Assembly: GCA_949752795.1 (NCBI GenBank)
Contig: OX457061.1
Span: 43,990,338-44,054,337 of the forward strand
Reading direction: 5' to 3'
Length of the DNA stretch: 64,000 nt
DNA from: Hyperoodon ampullatus
Lineage: Eukaryota; Chordata; Mammalia; Artiodactyla; Ziphiidae
Shown: positions 1 to 10,818 of the stretch, in pieces
Layout of the letters: the number at the start of each line of letters is the position of its first letter
Numbering within the stretch: the first letter of the stretch is position 1
The notes under the pieces: model-generated
Database searches by the model: none
The model's input: only the letters and a program-made list of their open reading frames with translations
Told to the model about the DNA's origin: nothing
Translations under genes and position numbers: made by a program

Positions 1-109
1 GCAGCTTGCTAACAACTGCTCATTTTATAGATTGAGAGGAAGGGAGAAAAAACAAAAACAAAAAAACTTCAAATGGATCTGTTCAGAGCCGTTTTCTTTC
101 ACCTTTTTT

Positions 110-373
110 AGAAATGGGCTTACTATTTTTTTTCCTTTTTTTAATGGTTTTTTTTTTAGTTTATTCGGCTGCTCTGGGTCTTAGTTGCAGCATGTGGGAT
201 CTTCGTTGCTGCGTGCAGGATCTTTAGTTGCAGCGTGAGAACTTTTAGTTGTGGAATGTGGGCTGTGGGATCTAGTTCCCCAACCAGAGATCAAACCTGG
301 GCCCCCGGCATTGGGAGCACAGAGTCTTAGCCACTGAACCATCAGGGAAGTCCAGAAATGGGCTTACTATTTT
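110..373 (-). mobile_element. CHR-type tRNA-derived SINE (antisense)
   Basis: The body (130-353) reads as the reverse complement of a CHR SINE: T-rich tail at the left, tRNA-like head at the right ending in 'catcagggaagtcc'. It is flanked by a perfect 20-bp target-site duplication, agaaatgggcttactatttt, at 110-129 and 354-373, so both insertion ends are defined. The middle carries imperfect repeats of 'cttagttgcagc'. Confidence 0.93.
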
Positions 374-428
374 AGCACTTGTTCGTCCAGTCACTCCCCA
401 CACCATAATCAGAATCCTGCAGATTGTT

Positions 429-431
<3 letters not shown>

Positions 432-460
<29 letters not shown>
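432..460. repeat. (AC)n microsatellite
   Basis: About 14 uninterrupted AC dinucleotides. Simple repeat, likely length-polymorphic. Confidence 0.95.
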
Positions 461-464
<4 letters not shown>

Positions 465-819
465 GAACAAAAGATGAACATAGACTTTTTTGAGATTTGT
501 CAGACCTTTTACTTAGAGATGGACCTAAATCTTGTTTTATCTAGTCTTACAAAAAGTCTGTGCTCCAAAGCAATGAAACTATGATCTAGCCTCTCATCTT
601 TTATCAAAATAATCTTTCAATAATATATTCAAATAATTGTGCCAGACAAACATAGGTATCAAAACAGTGTCTTCGATAAAGATTCTGACTCCTCCAGAGA
701 TAGAAACTGATGAATGGGTACATTTCCAGCAGTTGTCCTGGAACTTTGAAACAACAAATGGTTCTCAGGCAAAGAGGGAAGCAGGCCAATAGAACAATGA
801 ATCATGTCTAGACAGGGAT
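461..819. other. No gene; unassigned unique-looking sequence
   Basis: AT-rich stretch with no splice-bounded coding segment and no repeat that I recognise. The short antisense open frames overlapping 604-1057 lack any family resemblance. Confidence 0.5.
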
Positions 820-960
820 TATGACAATCCTCATAATGTGGATGAGACAAAATGAGGTCTAAAAAGGTTACACGACTTGTCCAGAACTGGAAAATCACAT
901 CTGTAAAATGGACTTGAACTGGGTCTTCTGACCCCAGACCCAAGGTTGTGGCTGCTTCTA
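820..960 (-). mobile_element. MIR fragment (antisense)
   Basis: The order of motifs fits a degraded reverse-complement MIR: 'aatcctcataatg', then 'gatgagacaaaatgaggtct', then 'ggttacacgacttgtcc', then a 'gaactgggtcttctgacc' block. Strongly diverged, so the ends are approximate. Confidence 0.6.
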
Positions 961-1199
961 TTTTCAGGCATAGGATGGAAATAAGGGAATTTGTCTTTAT
1001 GATTGGTTTTTTGGAATGTGTACTTTCCTGCATCCATGATAACTCAACTGAAATCACAGAAATCTAAAACGAGACATAACATCCAATTATGACATTCTAT
1101 AAATGGGATTATGGTGACATACAAAGTATGAAAGGAGTACTGTGTTGATTCTATTATAATTAAACCATGAAAAAGTAATTTTTTAAAATCCTGGATGGT

Positions 1200-1503
1200 G
1201 CTAGTTTTCAAACTTTGATCTGTGCCAATCACTTGTGCCATTTACTTATTTATTTTTGCCCAAGCCACACAGCTTGCAGGATCTTAGTTCCCTGACCCAT
1301 GCCCTCAGCAGTGAAAACGTGGAGTCCTAACTACTGGACCACCAGGGAATTCCTACTTGTGCCATTTATTTAAAACACTGTGGGGCATGGGTACCCTGAC
1401 CTCCCATTCTGACTCAGAATGTCTGGGGCGGGGCCCAGTCATCTTTTTTTTTTCTTCTTAACAAAACACACAATTCTAATGTAGCCCACAGTTTGAGAAT
1501 TAT
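1200..1503. mobile_element. MER5A-like hAT DNA transposon, split by a SINE
   Basis: The left part 'gttttcaaactttgatctg' and the right part 'ctaatgtagcccacagtttg' resemble the inverted ends of the non-autonomous MER5A element, with the typical 'gtctggggcggggcc' centre at about 1420. A younger SINE (1245-1354) interrupts it. Family assignment is from memory of the consensus and the ends are approximate. Confidence 0.6.
1231..1368 (-). mobile_element. Short CHR-type SINE (antisense)
   Basis: Tail-plus-head element of about 110 bp (1245-1354) ending in 'ccaccagggaattcc'. A perfect 14-bp duplication acttgtgccattta lies at 1231-1244 and 1355-1368. It lies inside the MER5A-like element, so it is younger than it. 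Confidence 0.93.
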
Positions 1504-1914
1504 TATTCATACACAGCATAGGGGACTGAGAAAGACTAGTAAGGTAGGAGGGAATCCAGGAGACTGATGAGTCATCGAATCCAGAAGAAAGTGCTTCAGA
1601 AAGTGGAATGGAGGTTGGGAGGTGAAGAAGAGGTACAGAGAAGTAGCCATTGGGAGCGTCCAGGTCGTGGGCATGCTGACAAGAGCAGCTTCAAATAAGT
1701 GAGGGCATCAAAATGTGTTTGGCATGGGATGAGGAAGGAGAATGAGGGGAGATGGAGGAAGCAGAGTGACAACAGACAAATTTTGGGGGGAAGTTGAGCT
1801 GTGAAAGGGGCAGAGAAATAGGGCTGAAATAGAGATATATGTACACACCCTCCATCCATGTTCATTTCAGCATTATGCACAATAGTCAAGGCATGAAAAC
1901 CACCTAAGTGTCAT
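1504..1914. other. No gene; unassigned sequence
   Basis: Purine-rich sequence (many gga/gaa runs at 1540-1830). No recognised repeat and no supported exon. Confidence 0.5.
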
Positions 1915-2125
1915 CTCTTCCTTTTGATAAGTTATTTAACCTCTCCTGCCTTGAAGTCATCTACTGAGTAATAACTTTAAAAAAGTTGTTGTGAGAATTA
2001 AATTCGTGATACTGAATGCCTGTCATAGAGTAAGTGGTCATTATTTCTGTATTCCCATACTTAGAAACCTTGCTTAGTATCTTGTTGGTGTTGAAGAAAA
2101 TGAATGAATGAATGAGTGAACAAAT
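1915..2125 (+). mobile_element. MIR fragment followed by (GAAT)n
   Basis: A degraded MIR in sense reads 'aagttatttaacctctcc' then 'gttgttgtgagaattaaat' then 'agagtaagtggtcattatt' (about 1920-2050). It is followed by a short GAAT tetranucleotide tract at about 2099-2117. Confidence 0.55.
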
Positions 2126-2787
2126 GAACAGCGGGAATGGTCCAGTACAGTAGAGAGGAATCTAAACGTTGTACATAGCAAGTCCCTGGAGAGATGACAA
2201 GCAGTGCAGATCCATGGGTCCTCCCCAAAGACTTTTTCTTCTCTTGGTTTCTTGACTCCGCCGTCTCGGGCTCCTCTCCTACCTCACTGCCTGCACCTTC
2301 TCAGTCTCTTGAGCAATGGAGGCTTTGCTCAACCTCTTAAGTTCAGAATATCTCAGCAATTTGTCCTAGGAACCTTTTCTTCTTTGTCTTTATACTAGTT
2401 GATTTCACTGCGTTCTGTGGCTTTAAATACCATTCAAAGGATCCATGAACTTGGCTGGGGGAAAATATCCTACTTTCACTAATCGCTAACTGAAATTGAG
2501 TATTTCTTTCATGAATAAAGGGATCTGAGTACAATAGTACTGCAGTACCTGTGGCTTTGTCACCAACAGAAATCAGAAACATTTTCATATTACATTACAA
2601 TTTTTCCACATATCTAAAGATATCAATTCCTTTTTATTACTTTGAGATTATGGTTTTTAATTTCTCAGATCTCAGATAATTAATTTAACAGATTTACCTT
2701 CTAGATTGGTTATTTACTGTATTAATACAGGAGCATATTATATTATGCTAGTGGTTTTACCAGACTGTCAAAGGGATGCACGACATG
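2126..2787. other. No gene; possibly degraded L2 at 2240-2440
   Basis: The pyrimidine-rich stretch around 2240-2340 and 'ctgtggctttaaataccatt' at 2415-2434 are reminiscent of L2 coding sequence, but too weak for a firm call. The remainder is AT-rich and unassigned. Confidence 0.35.
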
Positions 2788-3098
2788 AAAAGTTAATCAC
2801 ACCCAGGACTTCTCTGGTGGTGCAGTGGTTGGGAGTCCACCTGCCAATGCGGGGGACGGTGGTTCGGGTCCTGGTCCGGGAGGATCCCACATGCCGCGGA
2901 GCAGCTGAGCCCGTGAGCCACATGGCCCACGTGCCCGTGCTCGGCAGCAAGGACAAGCCACCGTGATGAGAAGCCAGGGCACTGCGGCGAGGAGTGGCCC
3001 CTGCTCGTCGCAACTGGAGAAAACCTATGCACAGCAATGCAGACCCAACGTAGCCAAAAATAAATAAATAAAATTTTAAAAAAAAGTTAATCACACCC
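2788..3098 (+). mobile_element. Full-length-type CHR SINE (sense)
   Basis: The body (2805-3081) starts with the tRNA-like head 'aggacttctctggtggtgca' and ends in an AAATA-rich tail. A perfect 17-bp duplication aaaagttaatcacaccc lies at 2788-2804 and 3082-3098. It is of the long class (about 280 bp) with the 'acccaacgtagcc' 3' motif before the tail. Confidence 0.95.
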
Positions 3099-3278
3099 GA
3101 TTTAAATGAAGATAAGTCCTAAATATCTACCTTCACCTTTGACTTTGCTCTAGCTCCAGCCTCATAAATTCAGTTCCACTTGGGTGTCAAGTAGGCCTCT
3201 CAATATGAACAATACAGAAACAGCTCTGGGGCTTCACACTTGCTCCTCTCCCAGTCTCCTCAGGTCTCCTCCCACTTG

Positions 3279-3417
3279 TTAAAGCCCCAAGTTTTCTTTC
3301 TTTTTTGGCCTTGCGGGATCTCAGTTCCCGACCAGGGATGGAACCCAGCCCCTGGCAATGAAAGCACCCAGTCCTAACCACTAGACTGCCAGGGAATTCC
3401 CTTAAAGACCAAATTCT
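3279..3417 (-). mobile_element. Short CHR-type SINE (antisense)
   Basis: The body at about 3291-3401 ends in 'tgccagggaattccc'. An imperfect flanking duplication starts with 'ttaaag' at 3279 and at 3402, consistent with an older insertion. Confidence 0.85.
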
Positions 3418-4038
3418 AACACCAAGTTAGTGTACTCTACTTTCACTCACCTTCAGAACAGCATCTGAAATTGTCTAGTCAATAAGCTTTAGTAATACAG
3501 AAAGCAGTAATAATCCGGATCTCCCCCAGAAAAAGGCAAATGGACTTTTTTTTTTTCAAATGGACTCTTATAATTGAATTGAAGAAAGGGGCATAATAGG
3601 ATTGGAATGGCTAGCATGAGCTTCTTCAGCAAATTTCCAAACCAGAAATTTCCCTTAGTAATTACAAGAGAGATTTTTTTTTTTTTCCCCAGAGCTGAAA
3701 ATTTAGATTCTTCTATTGTCTATCCTTTTGAGGTCTACCCTAGGACCTAGGGTGGGACAGATCAGGGTGGGGCAGAGTGGAAGACAGAAACAGGTCCTTT
3801 AAAATGGGTTTATCCACGCCCAGCCAGCAGGACTCACAAGGCATTCTCCTTGGCAAGCTGGGGAGTGAACCTGGAGTCTGGCCCTCCATTCGACACACCA
3901 GGGAAGAGGCACCGGAGATCATTTGTGGTTCCCATGGTGGGTACAGAGAACAGAATTTCCTTTCCTGAAATGCCTTTATTTGTGTAACTCAAAAAGTGTG
4001 CAATGGCCAGTAATCTGAATTAGCCCTGTGACCCTATT
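3418..4038. other. No gene; unassigned sequence
   Basis: Two short poly-T tracts (about 3548 and 3676), otherwise unique-looking. Short opposing open frames at 3740-3968 have no recognisable family and no splice context. Confidence 0.5.
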
Positions 4039-4178
4039 TGCAGGTTTATTATTATTATTATTTTTTTTGCCCAGCATGCGGGATCTTATTTCCTCAATCA
4101 GGGATTGAACCCGAGTCCCCTGAAGTGGAAGCAGAGTCCTAACCACTGGACCGCCAGGGAATTCCCTGCAGGTTTATT
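4039..4178 (-). mobile_element. Short CHR-type SINE (antisense)
   Basis: The body is 4051-4166 with an (ATT)n/T tail at the left and 'ccgccagggaattccc' at the right. A perfect 12-bp duplication tgcaggtttatt lies at 4039-4050 and 4167-4178. Confidence 0.93.
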
Positions 4179-4244
4179 CTTAAAGGTCAGTCTTGTTTGG
4201 GATTAGTTGTTGACAATCAGCTCATTTAACAAGTGTTTCTTGAG

Positions 4245-4370
4245 AGGAAGGAAACTAACATTTATTGAGTGTCTACTCTGTTCCAGGCACTGTGTTGGGG
4301 GTTTTAAGTGTGTCTTCCATTTACTCCTCATAATGATATGTCAGAGCACTTGGGATTAACCTTGGACCAT
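4245..4370 (-). mobile_element. MIR 3' part (antisense)
   Basis: 'aacatttattgagtgtctac' followed by 'ccaggcactgtgttggggg' and 'ttactcctcataatga' is the reverse complement of the 3' half of MIR. Confidence 0.75.
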
Positions 4371-4371
4371 T

Positions 4372-4765
4372 TTCATCCTGTTCACTCTACATGTCTATAC
4401 GTAGTCAACTCACATTTCTATCTCCAGCTTGACTTCTGAGGGCCATGATCTGAACTCACTCAAACTTCCTTCACCGCTTCTCCGCATCCACATGCTTAGA
4501 TGCCCCATGAAGAATCTCAAATATTTCCAAGTATCTCCTGCCCATCCCAGCCCCCCCAAACCATTAAACTCTACGATTGTCTATCCCAGTGAATGACAGC
4601 GAAATCATCTTTAAGGCTCTATATTTTTTTCGAATTGCCACTACTCATACCTTCTCCTTTACTGAAAATTTCCCAGTGGCTTCCATATCTCTTAGAATAG
4701 AAGGCAGAGGCCTAAAGGGGACACCTCCAAGACTTTTGCTTTGTTTTCTGCCACCCTAGCCTCAA
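4372..4765 (+). mobile_element. L2 LINE fragment
   Basis: Collinear degraded similarity to L2 coding sequence: 'tttctatctccagcttgac', 'aagaatctcaaatatttcc', 'gtgaatgacagcgaaatcat', 'cccagtggcttccatatctc'. Multiple stops; a fossil only. Confidence 0.55.
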
Positions 4766-4979
4766 AGACCTTGCAGTTCTAGATTCCTTCCCAATCTAGG
4801 AACTTTATCTCCTCCCCCACTAGAGATTTAACATGAGATTAGTCTTTAAGTTTTTTGCAATTTAATACATTAAAATGGGGCCTTTTTATTTATTCCTAGG
4901 CTCTATTATATGTTGTAGCTTTCAGCTTAGTCCCAAAGACATTTTAATTCAGGTACCCTAGTTTAAACCTTGAATACAT

Positions 4980-5340
4980 GGTTTAAAACATGTATTCATA
5001 TACATGCTTCCTCCCAAACACACACCCAAATGGGATAATAGTACAAATATTGTTCTGCAACTCACTTTTTTTGTGTGTGTGTATTCTGAAGAATCGTTTA
5101 TGTCAGTTCTTACAGACGTGGCTTACTCTAACTTCTATTTATTCTCTCATGGTATGAACGTACCATAATTCACCGTTTCCCCTATAAGCTGTTCTAATGT
5201 TTTTCTTTTATTAAGCCACCATGAATATCTTTGACCATATGTCCCTGAGGATTTGTGTATATTTCTGTAAGATAGATTCTTACAAGTGGAATGTTGGATC
5301 ATATGAAATGTGCCTTTTTAAATGTTTATCTGTTCTATCT
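4980..5340 (-). mobile_element. Old L1 fragment (antisense)
   Basis: 'aagccaccatgaatatcttt' followed by 'tttctgtaagatagattctt' and 'acaagtggaatgttggatca' matches the antisense pattern of old mammalian L1 ORF2/3' sequence ('...aagtggaattgctgggtca'). Ends uncertain. Confidence 0.5.
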
Positions 5341-6839
5341 GCCTGCCCCAAACCAAAGTCTAGAGCTGAAAGAAGTATTAGAGGGCATGTGGTCCATCAT
5401 GCTTTGTAAAAGGGAAGGAATCTTGAAACCAAAAGGTGACAAATGGAGATCAGAACAGGGTTAGGATGAGAGCAGAGGGCTAGGGATACTGGTCTGGAAA
5501 GTGGCTCAAAAGGTGACGGGGGAGGTGGGGAGAGGTGGGGAGTGGGCTGGGAATCCGGAGAGAAAGGTGACATCTAGAGAAGCAGCCACCTCCACCCCGG
5601 GGGTGGGAGTGGGACAGGAGCACTTGGAATGAAGACAATCAGGCTAGTGAGAGGGTCAAGGAAAGAGCAGTATCATTAGCAGAGCCAGGGCCCAGAGAAA
5701 TTAAGGAGAATGAGACCTAGGGATTTGCCAGGAGGGTTTTTGGTAGAGGGGTCTGATCTGAATACTTATCAATGATGTGTTTGAGATTTTCAACACAGAA
5801 ACAAGTACCGTTTATTGCCTGTGTACTCATAAAGCCCCTTAAGCCACCCAAGACAGAGGATGAGCCCCGCGGGTCACACAGCCGGCGAGGCCTTGAAGCC
5901 TGTTTCTACCCCGCAGGGTTCCCCTTGCCTCCTGCAACGCAGGAAACTGCATGTCTCTTCTGAACCAGTTCCTATGATCAGAAGTCCAAACGGGTTGAGT
6001 CGGCAAGTCCTCCACCCCCCACTTTGAGCCACCAAAGCCTTATGGGGTGGCCTCACTTAACACCCAAGCTCCACCCACCCACCCAGACCACGCCCAGCTG
6101 GACATGCCGACTCTGAACCACACCCCCTCTGGACCACACCCACAGCCTCCAGCAGACCTGAGTCAGGCTCACCTAGAGCCCCTAACTGCTTCACTCGCTT
6201 GTGTCTAGTGCCTGGTAGGCACCCTGCTTACTCAAAGGTGTGATGAATGACCTCTATAAGAATTATTAGAAAATGTCTTCTTTCTGGTTCATTATTTTGC
6301 ACATTCATTCAAAAAACTCACTGAATTCTTAACAGCAAGAGACAGTACCACCTCCCACTGATGGAGAACTTACGGAGGTCTCTGCCTACTGCTAGGATCT
6401 GAGGAGAAACATTTGAAAAGACACAGCCTATGCATCTAAGGATTTCAGAGACTGGCAAAGGAAATAAGGAAAGTAGATAATCACGACAAAGTGCATTTAG
6501 CTCTGGGTAAAATACCACTTTGCTAATCTTGTTTAATCCTCACAGCCACAAATAAATCTCAACATATAACAGAGGAATCAATGATACAAATGAAATTAAG
6601 TGGAGTGAACTCCACATGTGAGTTTTAAAGTTCTCTATACAGCCCCTTCACTCCCTTTTAGCTTAGAATGATTTGGTTGCCCAGATCTCTGTGTCAAAAC
6701 TTTCTTTTGCTCCTTCCATTGATTTTGCTTTGGTTCTCTATGCATGGAGCGAGTATGCTGCCTTGTGCAAATCATTTAAGGATGCAGAAACTCAATGCAG
6801 TATAAAATGAAAATGCAGTATAAGAGGGGTGTGAAAGTT
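5341..6839. other. No gene; mostly unassigned
   Basis: Purine-rich 5400-5760, a C-rich 'ccacccacccacccagacca' type stretch near 6070-6130, and a possible antisense MIR relic at 6525-6600 ('cttgtttaatcctcacagcc'). No exon or intact element recognised. Confidence 0.45.
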
Positions 6840-7400
6840 GGAGGTGTGTACCTAGGTAGGTATACCTGGGAGGTAGGTGGATCCCAGGAGCCTGGTCCGT
6901 GTCACCTGGGGCAGCCAGGAAGGCATCACCAAGGAGGAGGCCCTTGAGGGGAGAGGCTTAAAGGGTGGGGTGAGCTTTGCTTGGTGGATTGCAAGTGGAC
7001 AATAAAGGAGGAGGTGAGGCTCTGGGGGTGATGTTCTATACAGAGAAATCACATGTGCAAAGCACTGTGGAGAAGTGTAGCCTGATCTCAAGGGATCTTT
7101 AGCGTGACCTCAAGGAGTTCAGCATGGTTGATCATATTGTTGTTGGGGGATGAAAGATAATGCCATCTGGTGAGCGAGGACCAAGACTATCTACCTGGCT
7201 TAGGTTTTTTTTTTTTTCTGTGAGCAATGGGGAGCCGCTGAAGAATAGTGAGCAAGGGAGTGACATGATGAAATGTCCACATGTGAAATACTTCTTGGGC
7301 AGTCACGTGAAGATAAACTAGAATAAGAACTATAGGTAAGAAGTTGGCAAGAAAACTATGGCTATGGTTTAAGTGAGAGGAGGTGAGTGTCTGAAGTGGG
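6840..7400 (+). mobile_element. Ancient mammalian interspersed repeat (unclassified)
   Basis: The pieces 'cacatgtgcaaagcactgtg' (about 7050) and 'gagcaatggggagccgctga' then 'gcaagggagtgacatgatga' (7222-7270) resemble a widespread old mammalian repeat. I cannot name the family with confidence. Confidence 0.4.
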
Positions 7401-8914
7401 CAGGTATTGAAGGTGATTGAGTGTAAGACATGAGAATAAATTAACAACCTAAACTCTCCCCCAAGTTTCCGACATGGGAAGCAGGGTGAATGGCAATGCC
7501 ACATACAGATGAAAGAAAACAAGAATGGGAACCTGTTTGGGGGTTGATTTCAAGGTTGGTCACACTGATTTGGAAGGACCTGTGAGATAGCCAAGTGGAG
7601 ATGTTTCCAAATATGGGTATGGAGCATCTGCCTTCTGCAAACTTAGACTTCATTGGTGTCTTTTCCTCGCATCCTCCTACTCTCTCTCTACTGGTTCTTA
7701 TGGGGTCATGGATCTTTAAGAATGATGATAAAAGCTCAAGACGCTTTCTCCAGAAAAGTACATGTGCATAAGAAAATTCCTTCTGTGTTTCTCCTTGATT
7801 CTCACACTAGTACCACACTCGTAAGAGTTCTGACACCAGATGTCAGATACCAGCTGTGTGTCCTACAATTTAACTCAATTCTGACACTATCTACCTGGAG
7901 ATAACATCAAATCCCACAGGTTAAGGTCTCAGTCCCACAAGACCTCCCCCCCTCCCATTTCAGATGCCAATCACAAGTCCAGGTTGTCACCTGTGCTTCT
8001 GACCAGCACAGGTTCCCACAGCATTTTCATCAGGTTGGATTAATTTGAAAATCCCAAGATTCTCTATGGTTTGGTCTTTCTTGTGGCCAGCCTCCATCCA
8101 GAAGCCATCAAGGAGCCCACCCAGAGTTGCCCCAATAGAACAAAAGACTCTCTTAGTGTTTAGGAATTTACAAGAGTTTCAGGAGCTCTGTGCCAGGAAA
8201 GGGGAAGGAAGACCAAACACATATGTCTTGTTATAAATCATGATATCACAACATGCATGCAAAATGCTTGGATGCCTTCAGGAGATTCCATTCATAGACC
8301 TTACCTGAGAAACTCTGTAAATCACATCCCTGTGTTAGAGTAGGAGGAAGACCTAGGGACACTAACAAACACCCCACGGATGGGCGGAGGAAAAGGAGTG
8401 ACAAAGGCAACTAAGAGGGAGTGACCGAGGGAAGAGGGGTACCGGGAAAGGGCAGCGGAAGTCCAGGGTAACTGCAACCAAGGAGGGCCGAGATTCAGCA
8501 TCAGAATAAGGACTGCTCAGGGTTTAGGGATTTGCAGCAAGGAGTCGCTAGTGACCTCAATGCGTGAGGATCCTGTAGTGTGATCAGGCACACGATGCCG
8601 AGAAGTGACCTGCAGAGGAAGTGAATTTAGTGAGTGTAGCCCCTTCCCTCATTAAGGGTCTGTTCAGATCTGAGGTCATTATCCACAGACTGGCATTGAG
8701 TGCCCTGCACACCTGAAATGCTTTCACCTGTGACGAATAACCAAGGTTTATTTAGACAGTTCGAGTCTCTTGAGAAATGAAAGTCAGGTTTAAGAATAGA
8801 ACACTTTGAAGAAAGAGTGAGGAGATCTGAGAAGGCAGTGAGTGGAGAAGAAAAATAGAATGTACGAAGAGACGTGAGTTACAAAGAGAATTGGTTGAGC
8901 TGGTCTATGTGGAT
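7401..8914. other. No gene; unassigned sequence
   Basis: No recognised young repeat over about 1.5 kb. The stretch 8340-8900 is purine-rich. No splice-bounded conserved coding segment was seen on either strand. Confidence 0.45.
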
Positions 8915-9405
8915 TGTTGGAGGATGGAGGGAATGAAAAGTACCCACCCAACTGGGAAGGTATCTTGAGACCATTTAATCAACAGATCAGTTTATTACAG
9001 TTTAACTTATTCCCAGGGTGGGATCGGGCCGACAATGATCTGGAAGCATTCACAGATGCACTCCACACCACCAAGGGGCCGCTGGGACAATTTTATAGTT
9101 AACCCCAGGTATGGGGGTACGTGCTTGGAAACAGGATGTGCTTTCCTTAGTCAAGATGACTGATTGGGTAACTAGTCTCATGGGCACTGGGAATACGTCC
9201 GAGAAGGTCCTCATCATTGTTTGGGGACTAATAGAGCATAGAAGCCACCTGGTCCTGATAATTAGTAAACAATATCTATTATCTACCAAGCCACTGATGA
9301 CAGAGAAGTGATTTACTGCACAGTACAGGCCTGGGTAGGGTCAGCAGAAGGACAGGAAGAACTGTATGGGCCCAAGATGGGGTCAGTTGTGTTAACAGCC
9401 ATACA
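8915..9405 (-). mobile_element. LTR-like element (antisense), family unknown
   Basis: Read on the minus strand this has the order of a retroviral LTR: terminal TG at 9405, a TATA box (complement of ttttata, about 9092-9098), a polyadenylation signal (complement of tttatt at about 8992) some 100 bp downstream, then about 75 bp to a terminal CA at 8915. Candidate 5-bp duplications tggat (8910-8914) and tgggt (9406-9410) differ at one base. No coding part of a provirus is attached. The boundaries are my inference and the family is not recognised. Confidence 0.45.
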
Positions 9406-9410
9406 TGGGT

Positions 9411-10069
9411 TCACAAATTTTTTTCTTTTAAAGACTAAATTTTGAGTTATTTTTCTATTCTACGTGCGAAGTCAGAAATTAATAAACTTGGGAAAAGTCA
9501 TTTCACTTACAGGCAATTTACAAATAATTTTCTCTCAGCAAAGATAGCAGAAATGTGTTTGGTGTATAAACTAAAGGAGAAAAAACATCATTGCTCAACT
9601 TTAAAAATATACATGCATTTAAATAACCCACATCTGCAGTGAGGCTAATCCACTGCACATGTAGGTTATAACTGGAAAATGGATGAAAAGAGCAGCAGGA
9701 AACAATTTTTTTTAAAGAAAAAACCTTATTGTATAGAAGGGTGTGAAAACAGCCTTGTGCCTTGCTTCTTGGAATTATTGTTTCCTTAGATAAATTACTA
9801 ATTCTTCTTGGAGCAACATGGAAGGGCCCCTTTTTGCTGGATGTCACTGAGTGGACTCAAGCAAATGCCCTGAGCATCCATACTTCAGAGCTTCTCTCCA
9901 CTTCTGGGTCCCCTGATGCACTCCGCACATCAGGCCCACTTTGCGGAAGTCTTCGGGCCTTAGCAGAACTTCCTGGATCAAGATTGCAAAGTTTCTCTGC
10001 ATTTAGAAAATCCTATCCATCTTTTTTGTTGATTAATTTACAATTATTTATAACTACATTCTCAGTTAT
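9411..10069. other. No gene; unassigned sequence
   Basis: AT-rich, with an open frame at 9762-10118 that has no recognisable domain and runs into a MIR. Not supported as a gene. Confidence 0.45.
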
Positions 10070-10262
10070 AATAACAGTAACAGCTAATGCTTCGATAGTC
10101 CTATTTGCCAACAATTAGTCGAAATGCTTTCCATACCAACTCACTCAATCTAATGAACATATGAATAAAGAGAGGGTGGCTGAGTCGTTGTCCAGGATCG
10201 CACAGTTAATAAGTGACAGAGCTGGAAATGAGCCCAAGTAATCTGTTCTTAACCACTACCAT
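10070..10262 (-). mobile_element. MIR (antisense)
   Basis: The order 'cagtaacagctaatgctt', 'gctttccataccaactcact', 'gtccaggatcgcacagttaa', 'gtgacagagctggaaatgag' is a nearly complete reverse-complement MIR. Confidence 0.7.
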
Positions 10263-10809
10263 CTTGTTCTAATCAATATAGTCACCACACAGGAAGCACA
10301 AGAGCAGAATAATAAACAAACATGTTCCCACCAGCCAGAATTGACAACTAACTTTCAATCCAATTTGCTCTACAACACTTCTTTGTTAAAGAATCCAAAT
10401 AGTGCACACAGATAAACAATTCTATCACCAAGGCCGCCGTTGGCCACTGAACCAGGCTTCCTTGTCTTGCTCTGAAGAGGCAATCACTGTCACAAATTTA
10501 ATTCCTATTCTTCCAATCTGATCCGTAGTGATGTCACAGGCACTTTCTGGCAAACCAGTTCCCTCTATTATTACCTGATTGCTCCCCATCTCCTGTTTAA
10601 GGAACTCTAGGCTGCAAAACCTCCCACCAAAAACATCCTGCACTTGTTTACTTTTGCTTGAGTTACCATTCTTGAACCAGGGACTGAGATAAAGACTACA
10701 CAGGACTACAAAGACCGATAAGGCTCCATCTGGAGAAGTTTTAATGCTGAGGCTGGGCTGTGTGCAGAATATTCAGATGGGACAGGAGAGAAGCAAAGGG
10801 TGCCTTTAC
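10263..10809. other. No gene; possible old L1 relic
   Basis: The stretch at 10290-10520 loosely resembles old L1 3' sequence ('gaagaggcaatcactgtcac'). Nothing else recognised before the L1 insertion point. Confidence 0.35.
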
Positions 10810-10818
10810 AGAAATTTA
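10810..10818 (+). repeat. Target-site duplication, left copy, of the full-length L1
   Basis: agaaattta occurs here and again at 17468-17476, immediately after the A-rich tail of the L1. This brackets the element and defines the empty site. Confidence 0.8.

Noticed and set aside
2768..3094. ORFs across SINEs (also at 28348-28696, 29058-29489, 42165-42434, 57072-57338)
   Set aside because: Translations of CHR SINE sequence, repeated at each copy. Not genes.
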